The position numbers and the translations under genes are program-made. A model generated the notes under the pieces. That model was given only the letters and a program-made list of their open reading frames with translations, did not search any database and was not told the origin of the DNA. Shown here piece after piece: positions 17,068 to 24,326 of a stretch of 64,000 nucleotides of DNA (position 1 is the stretch's first letter; every line of letters begins with the position of its first letter). Source of the DNA: JAENVT01 sp963773085 (lineage in GTDB: Bacteria > Actinomycetota > Acidimicrobiia > Acidimicrobiales > Ilumatobacteraceae); the NCBI GenBank assembly GCA_963773085.1, contig CAVYZS010000002.1, positions 1 to 64,000 of the forward strand, given 5' to 3'.

Positions 17068-17826
17068 ATGACCCGCTTCGACGGCCGTGCCGACGATGAA
17101 ATGCGCCCGATCACGTTCGAGCGCGACTACACCGAGATGGCCGCGGGAAGCGTGTTGGTCTCGTTCGGCAGGACGCGGGTGTTGTGCACCGCGTCGATCG
17201 ATGAGAACGTGCCGCGGTGGATGAAGAACTCCGGCAAGGGCTGGGTGACGGCGGAGTACTCGATGTTGCCGGGAGCGTCACCTGAGCGGATCGACCGCGA
17301 GGCGGCCAGGGGCAAGCAGAGCGGACGCACCGTCGAGATCCAACGGCTCATCGGTCGCTCGTTGCGTGCAGCGTGCGACATGCAATTGCTCGGGGAACGG
17401 CAGGTCGTCGTCGACTGCGATGTGTTGCAGGCTGACGGCGGCACGCGCACCGCCAGCATCTGCGGTGGGTATCTGGCCCTGCACGATGCACTCGCCCGGC
17501 TGGTGCAGAACAAGGCGATCACTGCGCACCCGTTGCACTCGTTCTGCGCGGCGATCAGCGTGGGCATCGTCGGCGGGTTGCCAGTGCTCGATCTTCCCTA
17601 CGTCGAGGATTCGACCGCCGAGGTCGACATGAACGTGGTGATGCTCGGCAAGGCTGGTGGCGATCCGCTGTTCGTCGAGGTACAGGGCACTGCCGAGGGT
17701 GCTGCTTTTTCGAGAGGTGAACTCGACCTCCTGTTGGAGCTGGCGTCGGGCGGGTTGAGTGAGATCATGGCGTTGCAGGCCGAGATGGTGTCGGTCCCGC
17801 CGCCACCTCGCCCATTGGGTCGGTGA
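17068..17826 (+). CDS. rph: Ribonuclease PH
   Basis: A 252-residue phosphorolytic exoribonuclease that trims tRNA 3' ends. Family blocks are MRPITFERDYTEMAAGSVLV, VLCTASIDENVPRWM, GWVTAEYSMLPGAS, EIQRLIGRSLRA, QADGGTRTASI and FVEVQGTAEGAAFSR. GCGAGGAG stands 7 nt before the ATG. Its stop overlaps the rdgB start (GTGA), so both are coupled. Final CCA exposure on the tRNA-Leu and tmRNA here, neither of which encodes a full CCA, would involve RNases of this sort plus CCA-adding enzyme. Confidence 0.95.
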   Translation: MTRFDGRADDEMRPITFERDYTEMAAGSVLVSFGRTRVLCTASIDENVPRWMKNSGKGWVTAEYSMLPGASPERIDREAARGKQSGRTVEIQRLIGRSLRAACDMQLLGERQVVVDCDVLQADGGTRTASICGGYLALHDALARLVQNKAITAHPLHSFCAAISVGIVGGLPVLDLPYVEDSTAEVDMNVVMLGKAGGDPLFVEVQGTAEGAAFSRGELDLLLELASGGLSEIMALQAEMVSVPPPPRPLGR

Positions 17827-18422
17827 TCGTGCCGAAGCTGCAGCTCGTCTGCGCCTCGGCCAATCCCGACAAGGTTGCCGAGATCGCGGCGATCCTCGAC
17901 GGAGTCGTGGATCTGCTCCCGCGACCGGTCGACGTGCCCGAGGTCGCCGAGGATGCCGGCACCCTGATCGGCAACGCCCGACTCAAGGCTGCAGCGATCT
18001 GTTCTGCCATGGGGCTGGCAGCGGTCAGCGATGACACTGGGTTGTTCGTCGATGCCCTGGGCGGTGCACCCGGCATCTACGCGGCGCGTTTTGCCGGTGA
18101 CGACGCGACCTATGCGGACAACCGCCGCAAGCTGCTGCAGGATCTCGGTGAGTCGACTCAACGCACTGCCAGGTTCGTCTCCGCTGCAATGGTCGTGTGG
18201 CCCGATGGCCGCGAGTTGGCAGTCGAAGGAGTGTGCGAAGGAGTGATCGCGACGACCGAGTTGGGTGATCGCGGCTTCGGCTACGACTCGGTGTTCATCC
18301 CCGCCGATGGTGACGGTCGCTCGTTCGCCCAAATGACCGACGACGAGAAGAACCGCATATCGCACCGCGCCCGCGCGCTTGCCGCACTGCTGTCTGCGCT
18401 GCGGTCGTCGCAAGGCGCGTAG
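17823..18422 (+). CDS. rdgB: dITP/XTP pyrophosphatase (non-canonical NTPase)
   Basis: A 199-residue HAM1/RdgB protein that hydrolyses dITP, ITP and XTP to keep deaminated purines out of nucleic acid. Seen: LVCASANPDKVAEI (the SxNxxK nucleotide loop), DAGTLIGNARLKA, AVSDDTGLFVDALGGAPGIYAARFAG (catalytic Asp pair) and the closing DRGFGYDSVFIP and KNRISHRARAL. The GTG at 17823 overlaps the rph stop; a GTG at 17829 is an alternative. Confidence 0.93.
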   Translation: MIVPKLQLVCASANPDKVAEIAAILDGVVDLLPRPVDVPEVAEDAGTLIGNARLKAAAICSAMGLAAVSDDTGLFVDALGGAPGIYAARFAGDDATYADNRRKLLQDLGESTQRTARFVSAAMVVWPDGRELAVEGVCEGVIATTELGDRGFGYDSVFIPADGDGRSFAQMTDDEKNRISHRARALAALLSALRSSQGA

Positions 18423-18443
18423 GGGTGACCAGATCGTGGATGT

Positions 18444-19133
18444 TCATGCGACGGGGCCGAGACGGGTGAGAACCAGGCGGTCGAGGCCCAAACCCTCGGC
18501 TCGAGCCAGTACATCGTCGACAGCTTCGAACGTCCACCCGCTGACCTCGAACTCGCGGCCTTCGGCGGCAGCCCGAGCGGCGTCGACCAGCTCGGTAGCT
18601 CGCTCGCTTGTCATCCGCACGTTGACACCGTCGGCGAGTCGCCCGGCGATGGTCGCCAACCGCACGCTGTTGACGCCGAGGATGATGGGCATCGCCTCAG
18701 GTAGGGCGCGGATCAATCGGATCTGTTCGACCACTGCTGCATGACGATCGGCAAGGTCGTCGTGGAGTGAGATGCCGCGAGCAACGTGCTCGCTGCTCCA
18801 CTTGCTTCCCGGAGCCGCACCTGCTCCGAGACCCAACCTCAAGCGCCCGTCGCTGATGCGCTGCACACTCGATGCCGCGGAGGCAAGGACCGCCGGATGA
18901 CGATTGGCGACATTGGCGACGAGCGTGCCGAGCCCGATCGTGCTCGTTGCCTCGGCGAGCGCCCCGAGGAGGGTGAAGCACTCCAGCATCGGCCGGTCGC
19001 CTTGGATCATCGCTCCGTCGAAATGATCGAACACCCACGTGGTGTCGTACCCATCGGCCTCGGCGCCGAGCACGGCTTCACGGAGCGCGGGCCAGTCGTT
19101 GGTGCCGGGGCTGAATTGAATGTCGATCTTCAT
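18444..19133 (-). CDS. LLM-class F420-dependent oxidoreductase
   Basis: A 229-residue luciferase-like monooxygenase-fold protein: YDTTWVFDHFDG, STIGLGTLVANVANRHPAVL, SDGRLRLGLGAGAAPGSKW and the late GVNSVRLATIAGRLADGVNV. It is shorter than the usual 280-330 residues, lacking much of the mid-barrel insertion, yet the frame is intact. Actinobacterial members typically use F420. Substrate unknown. It lies 23 nt downstream of tRNA-Leu on the same strand and may share its transcript. Confidence 0.8.
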   Translation of the reverse strand: MKIDIQFSPGTNDWPALREAVLGAEADGYDTTWVFDHFDGAMIQGDRPMLECFTLLGALAEATSTIGLGTLVANVANRHPAVLASAASSVQRISDGRLRLGLGAGAAPGSKWSSEHVARGISLHDDLADRHAAVVEQIRLIRALPEAMPIILGVNSVRLATIAGRLADGVNVRMTSERATELVDAARAAAEGREFEVSGWTFEAVDDVLARAEGLGLDRLVLTRLGPVA

Positions 19134-19156
19134 GAAGCCTCAGCCTGTGTTACCGG

Positions 19157-19238
19157 TGCGGGCGGAGGGACTTGAACCCACACTCCTTGCGGAACAGGGA
19201 CCTAAACCCTGCGCGTCTGCCAGTTTCGCCACGCCCGC
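19157..19238 (-). tRNA. tRNA-Leu (anticodon UAG)
   Basis: The reverse strand folds as a class II tRNA: acceptor GCGGGCG pairs with CGCCCGC, the anticodon loop TTTAGGT gives UAG (reads CUA/CUN), a long variable arm follows (GTTCCGCAAGGAGT), and the T-arm reads GTGGGTTCAAGTCCCTC. The CCA end is not fully encoded (ACCG). Confidence 0.95.
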
Positions 19239-19248
19239 GGCGAGACCG

Positions 19249-20142
19249 TCACGCTATCGACCGGACCACCTCGGCGGCCACCGCTTTGCCGTCGAGGGCG
19301 CAGCGATCTGCCGCGGCGACTCGGTGCACGAGGTTGCCGATCGCGAAGACCTGATCGCGCGAAGTGCGGAAGGCACCGTCGACGGCCGGGCCCTTGATCT
19401 CGTGGTTCATCGTCAGCCCGGCGCGACGCGCCAACTCGTTGTCGGGAATCCAGTCGCCGGTGAACACCACGCTGTCGCAGTCGATCGTCCGCCCATCGGT
19501 GAGGATGACTTTCTCGACTCGCCGGCGGCCGACGATCTCGGCCACGTCGACACCGGTGAGCACGGGGACCCTGTGGCGTGAGGCCGTTGCCATCTTGATG
19601 ACACCGTACGTCTGATGACGGGGGAGTGGGGTCACCATCGCCGCCGTCAGGCAGCCGACGTGGGCGAGGGTGAGGACCGCCGAGAAACTGACGTGCTCGG
19701 CACCCACGATCACGGCCCGATTGCCGACCCGACGACCGGCGTGGGCCAGTTGCTGCAACGATCCGGTGGTGAAGATCCCGGCCGGCCGGTCGCCCGGGAC
19801 CAGTCGAGCGGCTCGCGGCCGCTCGCGGACTCCCGTGGCCAGGATCACGACGTCGGCGTCGAGGTCATCGAGGGAGAACACCGGCGTGCCCACACGCAGG
19901 TCGACCCCTGTCCGCGTCGCCCGCTCGACCAGTGCACGGGCATAACGCGGGCCGGACATCAATCGATGAAGGTCACGCATGCCGAATCCGAGGTGGTCGG
20001 TATGCCGGGGGATCCCACCGGCTTGTTGCTCACGTTCGTAGACGGTGACGTGACTGACGCCCAGGCGGCGCAGCTCGATCGCCGCAGAGAGTCCGGAGGG
20101 GCCGGCTCCGATGATCGCCACGCTGCGGTCGAAACTGCTCAT
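19249..20142 (-). CDS. FAD/NAD(P)-dependent oxidoreductase of the glycerol operon
   Basis: A 297-residue pyridine-nucleotide-disulfide-like flavoprotein. The FAD Rossmann motif VAIIGAGPSGLSAAIELRR opens it; VVILATGVRERPRAARLVPG and the second nucleotide motif AVIVGAEHVSFSAVL follow; the closing VFAIGNLVHRV is the FAD-binding end. No redox CxxC disulfide is seen. The ATG at 20142 overlaps the stop of the GlpA-like gene. In several bacteria a similar protein is encoded beside a GlpA-like dehydrogenase, probably passing electrons to NAD(P) or a carrier; that role is inferred. Confidence 0.8.
   Translation of the reverse strand: MSSFDRSVAIIGAGPSGLSAAIELRRLGVSHVTVYEREQQAGGIPRHTDHLGFGMRDLHRLMSGPRYARALVERATRTGVDLRVGTPVFSLDDLDADVVILATGVRERPRAARLVPGDRPAGIFTTGSLQQLAHAGRRVGNRAVIVGAEHVSFSAVLTLAHVGCLTAAMVTPLPRHQTYGVIKMATASRHRVPVLTGVDVAEIVGRRRVEKVILTDGRTIDCDSVVFTGDWIPDNELARRAGLTMNHEIKGPAVDGAFRTSRDQVFAIGNLVHRVAAADRCALDGKAVAAEVVRSIA
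19251..19256 (-). promoter_or_regulatory. Probable tRNA-Leu -10 box inside the upstream gene's end
   Basis: TAGCGT on the minus strand lies 13 nt before the tRNA 5' end and overlaps the last codons of the FAD oxidoreductase gene. The tRNA may also be cut from a longer operon transcript. Confidence 0.4.
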
Positions 20143-21500
20143 GGGGCGACGCTCCACCCAGTGAGACTGCACAGCTCGGCGTGGCAGTAGAAACCTTGGC
20201 AGCGTCCTGCCAGCGCTCGCGTCCGACGACGCAACCCGTCGAAGTCGACCGCCGGAATCGGTGCTGTGCAGGCCGCAACGACTTCGCCGACGGTCACCCG
20301 TTCGCAGTGGCAGACGACCTGATCACCGCGCTGGTACGGCCGCTCGTCGATCTCGCCGAGTGGGGTCATCCGGATCGTGTTGACCCGCTCTTTCCGCGTG
20401 AGTGACAGCCCGCAGTCGACCAGTCGTGCCAACGCTTCCTCGGCGAGTGACATCGACGATGTGAGACCCGTCGAGCGGATGCCACCGAGGCAGACGTACC
20501 GAAGATCCGGGTGATGGCTGATCTGATAGTCGCTGTGTTCGGTTGCGGCGCGCAGCCCGGCGTACACCGCGGTGACCTCCTCGTCGAGCAATGACGGCAG
20601 GATTCGCCGACCTTTCTCGAGCAGGCCGTCGATGCCGGCGCGTGTCGAACCCGTCGCGGTCTTGTCATCGATGTCGTCGGCGGTCGGCCCGAGCATCACA
20701 TTGCCGAACACCGTCGGGGCGACCAGCACGCCTTTGGTGTGCGACGTCGGCACGGGAAGCACTGTCCGGTTGAGGAGCGGTCGGGCCAGTTTGTCGAAGA
20801 CGATGAGCTCGCCTCGACGGGCCCGGATCGTGAACCCGTCGAGACCCAGGGCACGATGAAGCTCGTCGCCACGAAGCCCGGCCGCGTTGACCAAGAACCT
20901 GGCGCGCACTTGCTCGCCGCGGGCAGTCGTGACCGTCGTGACGTCGTCGCCCACGTCGCAGCCGGCGACGTCGTGGTTCACCAGGATCACCGCACCGTTG
21001 GCGACTGCCTCGTAGGCGAACGCCAGTGGCGTCGACCACGGGTCGATGATGTGCTCGCCGGGAACCAGCATCCCCCCGGTTGCTCCGGCACCGAGGTGCG
21101 GCTCGCAGTCGTAGACGGTGGCGACATCGACGACCGTTGTGTGGTCGTAACCGTTGGCTCTGGCCTTGGCGGCCAGGTTCGGGAGTGCGGCGGCCTGTTC
21201 ATCGTCCCACGCGACCAGCAGGGCGCCGGTCTCCTCGATCGAGATGCCGACCGTCGGCGCGTAGGCACGGAGGAGCGCGTAGCCGTGAGCCACCAGCCGG
21301 GACTCGACCGAACCCGGTGTGGCGTCGAAGCCGGTGTGCAGGATCGCCGTGTTGGCCTTGCTCGTGCCTGTGCCGAGATCGGGCCCGGACTCGACGAGCG
21401 CGACGGCGATGTCGTGGTGGCAAAGCAGCCGGGCTATGGCGCATCCGACCACGCCACCCCCGACGATCACGACGTCGTAGATCGTGTCGCCGGCGCTCAT
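20139..21500 (-). CDS. Glycerol-3-phosphate dehydrogenase-like FAD oxidase with BFD-type [2Fe-2S] domain
   Basis: A 453-residue DAO-fold flavoprotein: YDVVIVGGGVVGCAIARLL, GTSKANTAILHTGFDATPGS, FLVNAAGLRGDELHR and YVCLGGIRSTGLTSSMSLAE. The last 80 residues add a bacterioferritin-ferredoxin-like domain with Cys pairs in QVVCHCERVTVGEVVAAC and GRCQGFYCHAELC, expected to hold a [2Fe-2S] cluster. This architecture is typical of anaerobic-type GlpA proteins found with FGGY kinases. The start ATG 21500 overlaps the kinase stop. Predicted to oxidise sn-glycerol 3-phosphate to DHAP; L-2-hydroxyglutarate-type activity is the alternative. Confidence 0.82.
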   Translation of the reverse strand: MSAGDTIYDVVIVGGGVVGCAIARLLCHHDIAVALVESGPDLGTGTSKANTAILHTGFDATPGSVESRLVAHGYALLRAYAPTVGISIEETGALLVAWDDEQAAALPNLAAKARANGYDHTTVVDVATVYDCEPHLGAGATGGMLVPGEHIIDPWSTPLAFAYEAVANGAVILVNHDVAGCDVGDDVTTVTTARGEQVRARFLVNAAGLRGDELHRALGLDGFTIRARRGELIVFDKLARPLLNRTVLPVPTSHTKGVLVAPTVFGNVMLGPTADDIDDKTATGSTRAGIDGLLEKGRRILPSLLDEEVTAVYAGLRAATEHSDYQISHHPDLRYVCLGGIRSTGLTSSMSLAEEALARLVDCGLSLTRKERVNTIRMTPLGEIDERPYQRGDQVVCHCERVTVGEVVAACTAPIPAVDFDGLRRRTRALAGRCQGFYCHAELCSLTGWSVAP

Positions 21501-22924
21501 AGGTCCATCGTCGCTGCGGCAACGCGCTGCCATGTCGCCAGTCGTTCGGCAGCCTCATCCGGTCCGATCCGCGGCTCGACCACCACATCCGGGTGCCACG
21601 TCGCTTCGCCGAGCTGGTCCTGCGAGAGCGGGTTGGCGCCCAGATCGGCGAAGGCGGCGACGCCGAGGGCGGTGGCGTGTGGCGACGGGTAGACATCGAC
21701 CGGTGCCTGCAACAGATCCGCCTGGGTTTGCAGGAGCACCCTGCTGCGGGTCAGCCCACCGTCGACTCGCAGGCGCGTCAACGGTGAACCGAGGTCACGT
21801 CCTGCTGCTTGGGCGAGCAGGGCGACCTGTGCGGCGATTCCTTCGATGGCGGCACGCACCAGGTGACCCCGTTCGGTGCTCATGGTCATCCCGGTGAAGG
21901 CAGCCCTGGCGTTCGGCTTCCAGTAGGGGGCGGCCAACCCGGCGAGGGCGGGCACGAACGTGACGCCACCGGATCCGTCGACCGTCTCGCCGAGACGATC
22001 GAGATCGGCAGGTTCCGCCATGATCCCCATCTCGATCAGCCAGGTCACCGCAGCCCCGACGGTGTAGACCTGACCGTCGAGGCAGTAGGTGGGACGTGCG
22101 TCGATGTGCCAGGCCGGACAACCGACGAGTCCGTTGCTCGACCGGGTCGGGCGGTCGCCGGTGCAGGCCAGCATGAACGCACCGGTGCCGTACGTGCACT
22201 TGGCCTCGCCCGCGGTGCGGCAGTGCTCGGCAAACAGCGCGGCCTGCTGGTCGACACAGGTTCCAGTCACGGGTATCGACACACCGAACACCGAGCAGTC
22301 TCCCAGTGCTTCGGCGTTGCCGACCACGGTGGGCAGGGTGGCCGGATCGATGCCGAAGATCGCGCTGGCGCGATCGCTCCACTGGCCTGTGTCGAGGTCG
22401 AGCAGCAGAGAGCGGCCGGCGGTGGCCACGTCGGTTGCGAAGGCTCCGCAGAGCCGATGCAACATCCACGTGTCGGTGGTGGTGATCGTCGGCCCGTCGC
22501 CGATCTGTTCGCGGAGCCAGGTGATCTTCGGGGCGACGAAGTAGGGGTCGAGTTGCAGGCCGGTGTGCTCGGCGAGGAATTCAGCATGGTCGCGCAGCCG
22601 CTCGCAGATCACTTCGGCGCGGCGATCCTGCCAGACGATCGCGGCTCCCTGTGGAGCTCCCGTCGACCGATCCCAGGCCATCACGGTCTCGCCCTGGTTG
22701 GCCAATCCGACCGCCGAGATGCTGGGATGGCCGGCCGCCGCGAGTGCCTCTGTTCCCGCTGCCACGACGCTCGCCCACAACTCCTCCGGATCGAGCTCGA
22801 CGGCGCCCGACGACGTTGCCCGGACGTGGAGCGATGCCTCGGCCAGGGAGAGCACAGCACCGTCGGTGCCGACGACGACCGCCTTGGTCGCCGACGTTCC
22901 CTGATCGATGGCCAACACCGTCAC
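21497..22924 (-). CDS. FGGY-family glycerol kinase
   Basis: A 475-residue sugar-kinase-fold protein. It starts VLAIDQGTSATKAVVVGTDG (phosphate 1 motif), then VGLANQGETVMAWDRSTGAP and IVWQDRRA, the catalytic-domain AKCTYGTGAFMLACTG, LAAPYWKPNARAAFTGMT, and the adenosine motif LRVDGGLTRSRVLLQ. Composition best matches glycerol kinase (GlpK), phosphorylating glycerol with ATP; xylulokinase is less likely because two glycerol-phosphate oxidoreductase-like genes are coupled behind it. GTG start with TAGTGT box 7 nt upstream (22932-22937) suggests a leaderless operon transcript. Confidence 0.82.
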   Translation of the reverse strand: MTVLAIDQGTSATKAVVVGTDGAVLSLAEASLHVRATSSGAVELDPEELWASVVAAGTEALAAAGHPSISAVGLANQGETVMAWDRSTGAPQGAAIVWQDRRAEVICERLRDHAEFLAEHTGLQLDPYFVAPKITWLREQIGDGPTITTTDTWMLHRLCGAFATDVATAGRSLLLDLDTGQWSDRASAIFGIDPATLPTVVGNAEALGDCSVFGVSIPVTGTCVDQQAALFAEHCRTAGEAKCTYGTGAFMLACTGDRPTRSSNGLVGCPAWHIDARPTYCLDGQVYTVGAAVTWLIEMGIMAEPADLDRLGETVDGSGGVTFVPALAGLAAPYWKPNARAAFTGMTMSTERGHLVRAAIEGIAAQVALLAQAAGRDLGSPLTRLRVDGGLTRSRVLLQTQADLLQAPVDVYPSPHATALGVAAFADLGANPLSQDQLGEATWHPDVVVEPRIGPDEAAERLATWQRVAAATMDL

Positions 22925-22931
22925 GGCGGCG

Positions 22932-22966
22932 ACACTATTACGGTGCCGTTCTCGGCCATCTACAGT
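22932..22966. promoter_or_regulatory. Divergent leaderless promoters: glycerol operon and DUF2461 gene
   Basis: On the minus strand TAGTGT (22932-22937) is 7 nt from the kinase GTG. On the plus strand TACAGT (22961-22966) is 8 nt from the DUF2461 ATG. Only 50 nt separate the two genes, so the promoters must overlap in their -35 regions. Confidence 0.5.
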
Positions 22967-22974
22967 CGTGGGTG

Positions 22975-23655
22975 ATGGGGTTCAACGGCTTTCCCGACGA
23001 GGCGATCATGTTCTACGAAGGGCTGATCGCCGACAACACCAGGACCTATTGGCAGGCCAACAAGCCGATCTACGAGCAGTCCGTCAAGGCACCGATGCTG
23101 GCCCTGCTCGACGAGCTCGCCGAGTTCGGCCCCTATCACGTGTTCCGGCCACACAAGGACGTCCGCTTCTCCAAGGACAAGACTCCGTACAAGGATCACA
23201 TCGGTGCCTACGGCGAGTCGCAGGGAGGAGCCGGGTTCTACGTGCAGTACTCGGCGACAGGAATGTTTGCGGGCACGGGCTACTACCAGATGGCCGGCGA
23301 TCAGCTCGATCGCTACCGGGAGGCCCTCGATTCCAACGCCGTCGGCGCCGAGATCGTCGCCATCACCGACGGGCTGCGCACCGCTGGTCTCGAGATCACG
23401 GCGATCAGCGCGTTGAAGACGGCACCGCGTGGGTATGCACGGGATCACGAGCGGATCGACCTCCTGCGGCTGAAGGGTCTGGTGGCAACGCGCCATTGGA
23501 AGCCCGCCAAGTGGATGCGCACCAAGGCCGTCGTCGGCCGAGTGCGAGACACATGGCTTGCTGCCGCCGCGATGAACGCCTGGCTCGATGAACACGTCGG
23601 GCCATCGACCCTGGCGCCCGACGAAGACGAGCTAGCCCGCTTCGGCCCGCTCTAG
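22975..23655 (+). CDS. DUF2461 domain protein
   Basis: A 226-residue soluble protein matching DUF2461/TIGR02453: FNGFPDEAIMFYEGLIADNT, WQANKPIYEQSVKAPM, VFRPHKDVRFSKDKTPYKDH, and GFYVQYSATGMFAGTGYYQM. The family is widespread but has no known activity; the conserved Arg/Lys/Asp-rich motif near residue 60 hints at phosphate or nucleic-acid binding. The frame is intact. It ends 1 nt from the convergent vapC stop. Confidence 0.85.
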   Translation: MGFNGFPDEAIMFYEGLIADNTRTYWQANKPIYEQSVKAPMLALLDELAEFGPYHVFRPHKDVRFSKDKTPYKDHIGAYGESQGGAGFYVQYSATGMFAGTGYYQMAGDQLDRYREALDSNAVGAEIVAITDGLRTAGLEITAISALKTAPRGYARDHERIDLLRLKGLVATRHWKPAKWMRTKAVVGRVRDTWLAAAAMNAWLDEHVGPSTLAPDEDELARFGPL

Positions 23656-23656
23656 T

Positions 23657-24049
23657 TCAACCCGGCAGCACGAATTCGCACATCGGCGCAGTGGCGGTGG
23701 CCAGTCGTTGGTCGAGGGTGTACAACGGTGACCGGGTCGCCTCGGCCATGGCGACGAACGCAGCGTCGTAGATGGTCAGGTTGTGGCGTAACTCCCAACA
23801 GCGAGCAGCGACCGCGTGGTACGGCCAGTATTCAACGGTCAGCAGAGCCAGGTCCCGATGCGCGGCCATTGCCAGATGCTCGTGGACGAGCCCTGCACCG
23901 GCATGCCGGCGAATGATGTTGGCGCTCTCGAATGCCGCGATCGACGGCGCGCCGAGATCGAATTTGGCGACCACCTCGGCGGACCACCACCCGAAGTCGT
24001 GATCGGCCAACAGAGCGGCGACGAGGACGCTCGAGTCGACGATGATCAT
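23657..24049 (-). CDS. vapC: VapC-type PIN-domain toxin
   Basis: A 130-residue PIN-domain ribonuclease. The acidic metal site is visible: Asp5 (MIIVDSSVLVAALL), Glu in AAFESANIIRRH, Asp in NLTIYDAAFVAMAEA, and Asp in PLYTLDQRLA. VapC toxins cleave tRNA or rRNA when freed from VapB. The ATG at 24049 overlaps the VapB stop (ATGA), the normal TA arrangement. Activity looks intact; its RNA target is unknown. Confidence 0.88.
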   Translation of the reverse strand: MIIVDSSVLVAALLADHDFGWWSAEVVAKFDLGAPSIAAFESANIIRRHAGAGLVHEHLAMAAHRDLALLTVEYWPYHAVAARCWELRHNLTIYDAAFVAMAEATRSPLYTLDQRLATATAPMCEFVLPG

Positions 24050-24276
24050 CGACGATCTTCGTCGCGTGCCGCGAGGATCTCTTCGATCGTGGGTCCGGGT
24101 CCGGCGAGCCGCTGCCGGGCACGAGCGATCAGTTCGGCGTTGTTCGGGCGTGCGCTGAGCTCGACGAGCTCGGTCAACAGGAACTCCTGCAGCGACCAAC
24201 CCTTTGCCGCGGCGCGAGAGGCCAGCTCGTTCCGTACTTGATCAGGCACATTTCGAATGGTGATGGCCACCGGCAT
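24046..24276 (-). CDS. vapB: VapB-type antitoxin
   Basis: A 76-residue protein. The N-terminus MPVAITIRNVPDQVRNELAS and the following AAAKGWSLQEFLLTEL form a ribbon-helix-helix (FitA/VapB) DNA-binding domain; the C-terminal 30 residues (ARPNNAELIARARQRLAG onward) would wrap the VapC toxin. A TATGAT -10 box (24283-24288) is 6 nt before the ATG, and a long palindrome lies just upstream, so VapBC autorepression is expected. Confidence 0.85.
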   Translation of the reverse strand: MPVAITIRNVPDQVRNELASRAAAKGWSLQEFLLTELVELSARPNNAELIARARQRLAGPGPTIEEILAARDEDRR

Positions 24277-24292
24277 GCCTGCATCATAGCAG

Positions 24293-24317
24293 TAATGCCT
24301 GCACATTGCAGGCATTA
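24293..24317. promoter_or_regulatory. VapBC operator palindrome
   Basis: TAATGCCTGCA and TGCAGGCATTA form perfect 11-bp inverted arms around a CAT spacer. A further half-site, CATGCCTGCAT, lies at 24274-24284 over the vapB start. They flank the TATGAT -10 box, so VapB bound here would block transcription. Confidence 0.7.
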
Positions 24318-24326
24318 GGGACGCGT

